From NCBI GenBank assembly GCA_031283015.1, contig JAITCQ010000086.1, forward strand, positions 1 to 18,856: a stretch of DNA of 18,856 nucleotides, given 5' to 3'. Below, one piece after another: positions 14,331 to 18,856 of the stretch. The DNA comes from Candidatus Methanoplasma sp. (lineage in GTDB: Archaea > Thermoplasmatota > Thermoplasmata > Methanomassiliicoccales > Methanomethylophilaceae). Under the pieces are notes generated by a model. It saw nothing but the letters and a program-made list of their open reading frames with translations, searched no databases and had not been told where the DNA came from. Made by a program: the position numbers and the translations under genes. Position 1 is the stretch's first letter. Each line of letters begins with the position of its first letter.

Positions 14331-15577
14331 GCTATCCTCCTCAGGTTCGTGCCGAATGCCTCGGACAGTTTCCCAAGTTCCGGCCCGTGTTCTGTGGAAA
14401 GGAAATTGACCTCAAGCGCGGATGGCGGAAGATATACTCCCGAGTCGAGCATGTTCCTGAACAGGTCTGCGAACACCTTCCTATTGCATCCCGACGCGTC
14501 TGTGCCGTTGTTCACCGGACCCGGGCCGAAGAACACCTGGAACATCGATCCCACGGCGTTGACCGTTGCGGGAATACCGTTATCCTCCAGCGAATCCGAT
14601 ATGGACGATACCAATTCCGAACTCATCCGGTTCAGGTATTCGTACTTCTCGTTCGTCATCTCTCTCAGCGCGGCCGTTCCGGCCGCCGCCGTCACTGGGT
14701 TTCCAGAGAACGTTCCGGCCTGATAGACCGGCCCGGCCGGAGAAAGCAGCTGCATTATGTCTCTCTTCCCCGCCAGCGCTCCCGCCGGGAAACCTCCCCC
14801 CATTATCTTCCCCATTGTGCACAGGTCCGGGGTAACGCCGTAGAATTCCTGCGCCCCGCCGGCCGACAGCCGGAATCCGGTTATCACTTCGTCGAATATC
14901 AGCAGAATGCCTTCGTTCTTGGTGATCTTCCTGACGTTCCTGAGGTAATCCTTCTTCGGCGGCACCACGCCTGCGTTCCCGAGGACCGGCTCCATTATCA
15001 CGGCGGCGATGTCGTCGTTCTTTTCTAAAATGGATTCGACATCCTCCTCCGAGTTGTATTCGACGGCATGGGTGAACGAGGCGGTCTCCCGGAGTATCCC
15101 GTTCCCCGACGGCCTCTGCGAAATGTCCGACAGGAGCGCGTCGTGCGAACCGTGGAATCCTCCCTTCATCTTTACGACGCCGCGTCTGCCGGTGTATCCT
15201 CTCGCCAGGCGGAGCGCATGCATCGTCGCCTCCGTACCAGAGTTCACAAGACGCACCATCTCCGCGCAGGGAACTCTTTTCGATATCTCCGCGATGAGTT
15301 CCATCTCCCGGACGGACGGCGCCCCGAACACCGTTCCGTTATTCATCTGTTTCTTCACGGCCGACACCACCGACGGGTGGGAATGGCCGAGTATGAGCGG
15401 GCCGTACGCCATGCACAGATCGACGTATCCGTTGCCGTCCTCGTCGGTGATCACGCAGCCCTTTCCACTGCTGATGAAGACGGGGCTGGGCTCGAACGCC
15501 CTGACGGGGCTGGACACCCCGCCGGGAGTGAGCGCTTTCATGCCCTGATAGTGACGGAACGATGCTTCCCGGTTCAT
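14327..15577 (-). CDS. hemL: Glutamate-1-semialdehyde 2,1-aminomutase
   Basis: A 416-residue PLP enzyme converting glutamate-1-semialdehyde to 5-aminolevulinate in the C5 pathway. The PLP-binding lysine is Lys257 in TMGKIMGGGFPAGA. Supporting blocks are NSGTEATMHALRLARGYTGR (112-131), KGGFHGSHDALL (138-149) and LLIFDEVITGFR (225-236), where Asp229 contacts the PLP pyridine nitrogen. The N-terminal 'TPGGVSSPVRAF' is diagnostic for HemL against other class III aminotransferases. It overlaps hemC (4 bp) downstream and hemB (4 bp) upstream. Together with HemA it forms the two-enzyme route from glutamyl-tRNA to ALA. Confidence 0.97.
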   Translation of the reverse strand: MNREASFRHYQGMKALTPGGVSSPVRAFEPSPVFISSGKGCVITDEDGNGYVDLCMAYGPLILGHSHPSVVSAVKKQMNNGTVFGAPSVREMELIAEISKRVPCAEMVRLVNSGTEATMHALRLARGYTGRRGVVKMKGGFHGSHDALLSDISQRPSGNGILRETASFTHAVEYNSEEDVESILEKNDDIAAVIMEPVLGNAGVVPPKKDYLRNVRKITKNEGILLIFDEVITGFRLSAGGAQEFYGVTPDLCTMGKIMGGGFPAGALAGKRDIMQLLSPAGPVYQAGTFSGNPVTAAAGTAALREMTNEKYEYLNRMSSELVSSISDSLEDNGIPATVNAVGSMFQVFFGPGPVNNGTDASGCNRKVFADLFRNMLDSGVYLPPSALEVNFLSTEHGPELGKLSEAFGTNLRRIA

Positions 15578-16542
15578 TTTCTCAGCTCCTTTGCGATCTC
15601 TTCGGCGAAATAGGAGATCAATACGTCGGCGCCCGCCCTTTTTATTGATATCAGCGACTCCATCGCCGTCCTGCGTTCATCCAACCATCCGTTCGCGGCC
15701 GCGGCCTTGATCATGGCGTACTCACCGGACACCTGATATGCGGCGATCGGAACGTCGAATTCGTTCCTTGCCTGTCTTATCACGTCAAGGTACGGCATGG
15801 CCGGTTTCACCATCACTATGTCCGCTCCTTCTTCGATATCCATTCTTATCTCGGATATCGCCTCCCGTCCGTTGGCGGGATTCATTTGATACGATCCTCT
15901 GCCGCCCGCGAACGGCGCGGAGTGAGCTATGTCCCTGAACGGGCCGTAGAACGAACTGCAGAACTTTGCGCTGTACGCCATTATGAGAATGTCCTTGCGG
16001 TCGTTATCGTCCAGCGCCTCCCTTATGGCCGACACCTGTCCGTCCATCATGCCGCTGGGGGCCACTATGTGGGCGCCCGCGTCCGCAAAGGAGTTCGCGA
16101 TCTTCCCATACCGCAGGATAGTGAGATCGTTGTCCACGTCTCCGCCGGAAAGTATCCCGCAGTGTCCGTGGTCTGTGTATTCGCACATGCACAGGTCTGC
16201 TATGACGGTCAGGTCCGAACTCGACCTGATCTTTTTTACAGCGGTCTGCATCACGCCATCCGCCGAATCCGCACCGGAGCCTATGCCATCCTTGTGTTTC
16301 GGTATCCCGAACAGGATGACCGCATTAACGCCCGAGGACGACACCCTTTCCGCTACCTTCTCCGCATCGCTGAGAGGATGCGTCGGGACCCCCGGCATAG
16401 ATTCGGTGTATCTTACCGAATCGATGGTCTCGTCAAAGAAAAGCGGAAGCACCAGGTCGTCCGGATGCAGTCTCGTCTCCGTTAGCATCCTTCTTATCCC
16501 TTCACCGGAACGCCTGCGTCTCATCCTGTCTGCCGGGAACAT
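15574..16542 (-). CDS. hemB: Porphobilinogen synthase (5-aminolevulinate dehydratase)
   Basis: A 322-residue TIM-barrel enzyme condensing two 5-aminolevulinates into porphobilinogen. The two Schiff-base lysines are Lys193 (MAYSAKFCSSFYGPFRD) and Lys246 (MVKPAMPYLD). The active-site zinc ligands are all present as Cys118, Cys120 and Cys128 in DLCMCEYTDHGHCG, so this is the zinc-dependent type rather than the Mg-type with Asp residues. 'GSYQMNPANGREA' (216-228) is also conserved. Its ATG shares one base with the hemA stop (TAATG), and its stop overlaps hemL (ATGA). Confidence 0.97.
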   Translation of the reverse strand: MFPADRMRRRRSGEGIRRMLTETRLHPDDLVLPLFFDETIDSVRYTESMPGVPTHPLSDAEKVAERVSSSGVNAVILFGIPKHKDGIGSGADSADGVMQTAVKKIRSSSDLTVIADLCMCEYTDHGHCGILSGGDVDNDLTILRYGKIANSFADAGAHIVAPSGMMDGQVSAIREALDDNDRKDILIMAYSAKFCSSFYGPFRDIAHSAPFAGGRGSYQMNPANGREAISEIRMDIEEGADIVMVKPAMPYLDVIRQARNEFDVPIAAYQVSGEYAMIKAAAANGWLDERRTAMESLISIKRAGADVLISYFAEEIAKELRK

Positions 16543-17780
16543 TATTTTATCTCCAATCCGAATAGGTCCTTCGCCGCGTCGATGACGCCGCTCTCCCCCT
16601 TGGCGGAGGAGCTTCTGATCTTCTCGTACGTGTCGGCGAGCATCTTCGAAAGGATGGCTCGTGACATATCTTCGAATACATCGTCGATATTGGCCGTCCT
16701 CGCCCTTGCTTTCGCCCGGGAAACCTCTTCTTCTCTCACGGCCGCCGCTTTCCTGCTTATCTCCCCTATGATCATGTCGGCCTTCTCCTCCAGGTGTCTG
16801 GCGTCCATCCTGGCGATCTCCTCGTTTACGATATTCTCTGCCCTTGATATCTCCGACATCCGCTTCATGATGTGCTCGGCCGCCGCCTCCTTGAGACCGT
16901 CCATGGTCCTCAAGGTCACGCCCTCGATGTCTTTAACGGCGTCGTCGACGTTCTTAGGAACGGAAACGTCGACGACCAGGAGCGGCCGCTCTCTTTTGCC
17001 AGCGCATTTGATGAGGTCCGGCGTGATGACGATGTGCGGCGCCGATGTGGCGACGAACAGCGCGTCGCTCACGGATATCGTGTGCACAAGGTAATCCAGA
17101 CTCAGGGCGGTGCCTCCCACCATGTGCGCCAACTGGGCGGCCCTTTCGAATGTGCGGCTGGACACGAAAACGGTGTGTGTCCCTCTTTCCGAAAGGTTCT
17201 TCCCTATGGTCGCGGCGATGCTTCCCGCGCCGAGGATCGTGACCGTCTTACTGCTCAATTCTCCGATGTCCCGTTCCGCCTGCTCCACCGCCGTGCGCCC
17301 CACCGACACGGAACCCGCGCCTATCTTTGTCTCCGTCCTCACTCTCTTTCCTACCGACAGGGCCCGATCGAAAAGCGCGGAGAGGTTCCTGGAGACATGC
17401 CCTTCTTTTTTAGAGCAGATGTACGCCTCCCTTACCTGGCCCTGTATGTGGTCCTCGCCCACTATAAGGGAGTCCAGACCGCACGATACTCTGAAAAGAT
17501 GCCTGACCGAGTCCTTTCCCAGAAGTATGAACGGCACGCTCAGTTCCCTTGATCGCGGTATCGTGTTCTTCACGAAGGACTCGAACTCGTTCTTTATGCC
17601 GTCGGCGTCGTCGCTCCCTACGTATATCTCAAAACGGTTGCACGTCTTCAGTATGACATACTCGTTCCCGGAGATCGTGTTCCCCAGATATTTTGGGATG
17701 TTAGACTCCATCATCTGCACGACGTTGCTCATGGCTTCGACACCGGCACCAGAGTGCGTCACGTGAAGACTGATGATCAC
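16542..17780 (-). CDS. hemA: Glutamyl-tRNA reductase
   Basis: A 412-residue NADPH-dependent enzyme reducing glutamyl-tRNA(Glu) to glutamate-1-semialdehyde, the first step of the C5 pathway. The catalytic cysteine is Cys47 in ILKTCNRFEIY. The tRNA/active-site block SLIVGEDHIQGQVREAY and the nucleotide-binding ILGAGSIAATIGKNLSERG are present, with a C-terminal helical dimerisation domain. I chose GTG 17780: it overlaps the sirC stop (GTGA), and translation then begins with the expected IISLHVTHS strand. A longer in-frame start at 17918 adds 46 residues that are antisense-like filler inside sirC and unlike the family. Confidence 0.96.
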   Translation of the reverse strand: MIISLHVTHSGAGVEAMSNVVQMMESNIPKYLGNTISGNEYVILKTCNRFEIYVGSDDADGIKNEFESFVKNTIPRSRELSVPFILLGKDSVRHLFRVSCGLDSLIVGEDHIQGQVREAYICSKKEGHVSRNLSALFDRALSVGKRVRTETKIGAGSVSVGRTAVEQAERDIGELSSKTVTILGAGSIAATIGKNLSERGTHTVFVSSRTFERAAQLAHMVGGTALSLDYLVHTISVSDALFVATSAPHIVITPDLIKCAGKRERPLLVVDVSVPKNVDDAVKDIEGVTLRTMDGLKEAAAEHIMKRMSEISRAENIVNEEIARMDARHLEEKADMIIGEISRKAAAVREEEVSRAKARARTANIDDVFEDMSRAILSKMLADTYEKIRSSSAKGESGVIDAAKDLFGLEIK

Positions 17781-18391
17781 ATCGGCACCCCTAATTCTTT
17801 TACTCTTTCCATTGCCGACCCGGCATCCCCCGTTCTGACGAACCCATCCACAACGGGGTCGCACGCCACCTTTCTCAGGAATTCCGCGCGTTCCGCCTGC
17901 GTCCCCTTTCCCGCGCACATCCTTCTCGATTCCGAAAGGACGCCGAACATGATATCGAATCTCTCGTCAAGGAACGCGTCGAGTTCTCTGACCGCAAAGG
18001 GCGGAAACACAGGAAGTCTTCCTTCCGTGGATACGGATACGGTGTAGCCGTCCCTTCTGAGGACGGACGGTATGACGACGTTCCCGCCGCCGTGCGCGGA
18101 ATTCACGCGTAGGCCCCGGCGCAGGGCCTCGTCCCTTATCTCGGAGTTCATCGCCGCGTCATTGGTCGCCGCCACGATGATCCCGAACCCGTCCATCATG
18201 CCGGATATCTCCCGCGAGGTCGTCCTTTTTCTTATTATCGTTCTTGCAACATCCTCTATCCCTTCCGTTATCTCCTCGGAGACCACGGTGATCTCCGCGC
18301 CCGAAAAATGCGTGCATTTTCGAAGTGCGACAGGTCCGCCGCCAACTACGAGCACCTTAAGGCCTTCCGGCGAGATCAGCAAAGGGATCAT
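17777..18391 (-). CDS. sirC: Precorrin-2 dehydrogenase / sirohydrochlorin synthase (SirC/CysG-N/Met8-like)
   Basis: A 204-residue NAD-dependent enzyme oxidising precorrin-2 to sirohydrochlorin. The Rossmann loop VLVVGGGPVALRKC (13-26) and the VSEEI segment are typical, as are VAATND (73-78), RVNSA and VSVSTEGRLPVFPPFAVREL (118-137, with the conserved Ser/Thr-Glu-Gly loop). One oddity: most family members have Asp in a 'VNVxDD' segment, whereas here the sequence is VNSAHGGGN with His100 at the nearest position. That Asp is linked to chelation/dehydrogenation in CysG and Met8p, so this enzyme may only be a dehydrogenase. ATG 18391 is chosen; GTG 18433 would add 14 residues unlike the family. 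It is the first established gene of the seven-gene operon. Confidence 0.92.
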   Translation of the reverse strand: MIPLLISPEGLKVLVVGGGPVALRKCTHFSGAEITVVSEEITEGIEDVARTIIRKRTTSREISGMMDGFGIIVAATNDAAMNSEIRDEALRRGLRVNSAHGGGNVVIPSVLRRDGYTVSVSTEGRLPVFPPFAVRELDAFLDERFDIMFGVLSESRRMCAGKGTQAERAEFLRKVACDPVVDGFVRTGDAGSAMERVKELGVPM

Positions 18392-18392
18392 G

Positions 18393-18473
18393 TTATGCGG
18401 CCTGCTTCTTCTGTTCGGATGTGCGAGTAACACATTTGTTAAAATTGGTATGCATAACCTTGCCGCAGATCAT
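18393..18473 (-). CDS. Possible 26-codon leader ORF before sirC
   Basis: An ATG at 18473-18471 opens 26 codons ending with TAA 18395-18393. The predicted peptide starts MICGKVMHTNFNKC and ends EQKKQAA. An AGAGGGAGG Shine-Dalgarno stretch immediately precedes the ATG, giving a GAGG with 6-nt spacing. Its stop lies a single base before sirC ATG 18391 (TAA-C-ATG), ideal for translational coupling or reinitiation. The expected transcript start (about 18500) would put it first on the hem operon mRNA. I do not recognise the peptide; its two cysteines and one histidine could bind a metal, but the ORF is short enough to be chance. Confidence 0.35.
   Translation of the reverse strand: MICGKVMHTNFNKCVTRTSEQKKQAA
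18445..18461. promoter_or_regulatory. Palindromic operator-like site 3, TTGG-N9-CCTT (degenerate)
   Basis: TTGGTATGCATAACCTT shares the TTGG-N9-CC frame but ends in TT instead of AA. The inner part, GGT-ATGCAT-AACC, is itself nearly symmetrical. It lies within the leader ORF, downstream of the expected transcript start. Confidence 0.35.
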
Positions 18474-18484
18474 ATCCTCCCTCT

Positions 18485-18501
18485 TTGGATTATCCATCCA
18501 A
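18485..18501. promoter_or_regulatory. Palindromic operator-like site 4, perfect TTGGAT-N5-ATCCAA
   Basis: TTGGATTATCCATCCAA has two perfect 6-bp arms around 5 bases. It sits at the transcription start predicted from the TATA box at 18522-18530, the classical position for an archaeal repressor. Confidence 0.7.
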
Positions 18502-18521
18502 CTGAATGTCTGCTTCTTATT

Positions 18522-18530
18522 TGAATATAT
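18522..18530 (-). promoter_or_regulatory. Putative TATA box of the sirC-hem operon
   Basis: On the minus strand, AATATATTC lies between operator-like sites 4 and 5. It predicts initiation near 18500 and a leader of about 110 bases to sirC, or about 27 bases to the possible leader ORF. The 18474-18695 stretch otherwise holds only operator-like sites and a hairpin. Confidence 0.55.
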
Positions 18531-18546
18531 TGGATGCATTATCCAA
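18530..18546. promoter_or_regulatory. Palindromic operator-like site 5, perfect TTGGAT-N5-ATCCAA
   Basis: TTGGATGCATTATCCAA has perfect 6-bp arms. It abuts the upstream (BRE) side of the predicted hem-operon TATA box and starts 45 bp from the start of site 4. Confidence 0.7.
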
Positions 18547-18551
18547 CTAAT

Positions 18552-18568
18552 TTGGTATAATCATCCAA
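18552..18568. promoter_or_regulatory. Palindromic operator-like site 6, TTGG-N9-CCAA
   Basis: TTGGTATAATCATCCAA keeps both outer TTGG and CCAA tetrads with 9-base spacing. It starts 22 bp (about two helical turns) after the start of site 5, so dimers could bind the same face of the helix. Confidence 0.65.
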
Positions 18569-18644
18569 TCCACCATAGAATATGGATGGGACCGACTCTT
18601 ATCTGTCGACCACAATGACATGTTTTGACCAGAAGGGTAGGTGC

Positions 18645-18664
18645 GTCCGGCGCTCAAGCCGGAC
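18645..18664. repeat. Perfect 7-bp GC-rich hairpin after the right-edge gene
   Basis: GTCCGGC - GCTCAA - GCCGGAC is a perfect stem-loop about 30 bases downstream of the stop of the minus-strand gene at the window edge. No clean T-run follows on either strand, so a terminator role is only possible. It could equally be part of a small RNA in this otherwise gene-free gap. Confidence 0.5.
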
Positions 18665-18695
18665 TGGAAAGGGTAAAGAGGAGAACGGGCGGCGG

Positions 18696-18856
18696 TCAGT
18701 TGAACATCTGATCGTCGAGGTGCTCGTTCTCAAAATAATACTGTGACCTCTCCTTCTGCGCGCCGGAGACGTCCTTTGATACGCCTTTCATATAAGAGCC
18801 GTATCTCTCCTTGATCTGGTCCTCCACCGGTCTGGACCTCTTCCGGGCCTCTTTTA
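18696..18856 (-). CDS. Unidentified protein, C-terminal fragment (runs off the window)
   Basis: The minus-strand frame is open from the right edge to TGA 18698-18696, giving at least 52 residues. It is highly charged and polar: RKRSRPVEDQIKERYGSYM is followed by KGVSKDVSGAQKERSQYYF and ends ENEHLDDQMFN. The residue mix looks like a real soluble, partly helical C-terminus, with no membrane segment and no cysteines. I do not recognise it. It is transcribed in the same direction as the sirC-hem operon but is separated from it by about 300 bases carrying the hairpin, operators and promoter, so it is probably a separate unit. Confidence 0.6.
   Translation of the reverse strand, partial: KEARKRSRPVEDQIKERYGSYMKGVSKDVSGAQKERSQYYFENEHLDDQMFN

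Noticed and set aside
13806..14723. Plus-strand open frame of 305 codons across hemC/hemL
   Set aside because: Antisense to two well-supported enzymes, with low-complexity Arg/Ser/His composition and no recognisable motif.
17780..17918. Longer 458-residue HemA start
   Set aside because: The extra 46 residues lie inside sirC and are unlike HemA; GTG 17780 overlaps the sirC stop and gives the normal N-terminus.
18445..18568. CRISPR-like spaced repeats
   Set aside because: The repeated units are only 17 bp, palindromic, irregularly spaced (22-45 bp) and recur at another promoter, so operators explain them better.
18600..18690. Possible tRNA or box C/D RNA around the 18645 hairpin
   Set aside because: No T-loop (GTTCRA), no D-loop pattern, no acceptor pairing and no convincing C/D box pair; only one stem is clear.
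1..18856. Pyrrolysine (in-frame TAG) genes, expected in some methanogens of this type
   Set aside because: Every gene checked ends in TGA or TAA with full family length; no gene needs TAG read-through.

Overview
The window is archaeal and gene-dense. It most resembles a methanogen of the Methanomassiliicoccales / Thermoplasmatota type. The evidence is an archaeal-size triosephosphate isomerase next to the C-terminus of an archaeal FBP aldolase/phosphatase, TATA-type promoters often sitting one TATA-to-start distance from an AUG (leaderless-style), and a complete route to sirohydrochlorin joined to anaerobic corrin genes. The order-level assignment is an inference from gene content and was not tested by any search. 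No rRNA, tRNA, CRISPR array, insertion sequence or integrase was found.

Left part (1-6457), mostly plus strand: gluconeogenesis genes (end of FBP aldolase/phosphatase, tpiA); a secreted, membrane-anchored lamin-tail/phospholipase D-like protein; a RimI-like GNAT acetyltransferase meeting a small MazG-like pyrophosphohydrolase end to end; a Sel1-repeat protein containing a 98-bp perfect internal DNA repeat; and a two-gene unit of a small coiled-coil protein and a nitrilase-superfamily amidohydrolase.

Middle (6491-11974): a minus-strand ABC importer (substrate-binding protein, permease, ATPase) of the iron/corrinoid (FecBCD-E/BtuCDF) type, transcribed divergently from a plus-strand cbiL-cbiH-cbiX operon whose genes overlap by 4 bp. 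CbiX is a tandem two-domain version.

Right part (11979-18473), minus strand: a seven-gene operon sirC-hemA-hemB-hemL-hemC-cobA-hemD, with nearly every junction a stop/start overlap. It makes sirohydrochlorin from glutamyl-tRNA. CbiX, CbiL and CbiH then commit it to corrin; sirohydrochlorin would also feed coenzyme F430 or siroheme, but the F430-specific genes are not in this window.

The main new observation is a 17-bp palindromic element (TTGGAT-N5-ATCCAA, or more loosely TTGG-N9-CCAA). It occurs twice in the importer/cbiL divergent promoter and four times upstream of the sirC-hem operon, placed against TATA boxes and presumed transcription starts; I saw it in no other intergenic gap of the window. 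It probably marks a shared tetrapyrrole/metal regulon under an unidentified DNA-binding regulator. The same leader holds a possible 26-codon ORF whose stop codon is one base before the sirC start. The window ends in an unidentified partial minus-strand gene (18696-18856).
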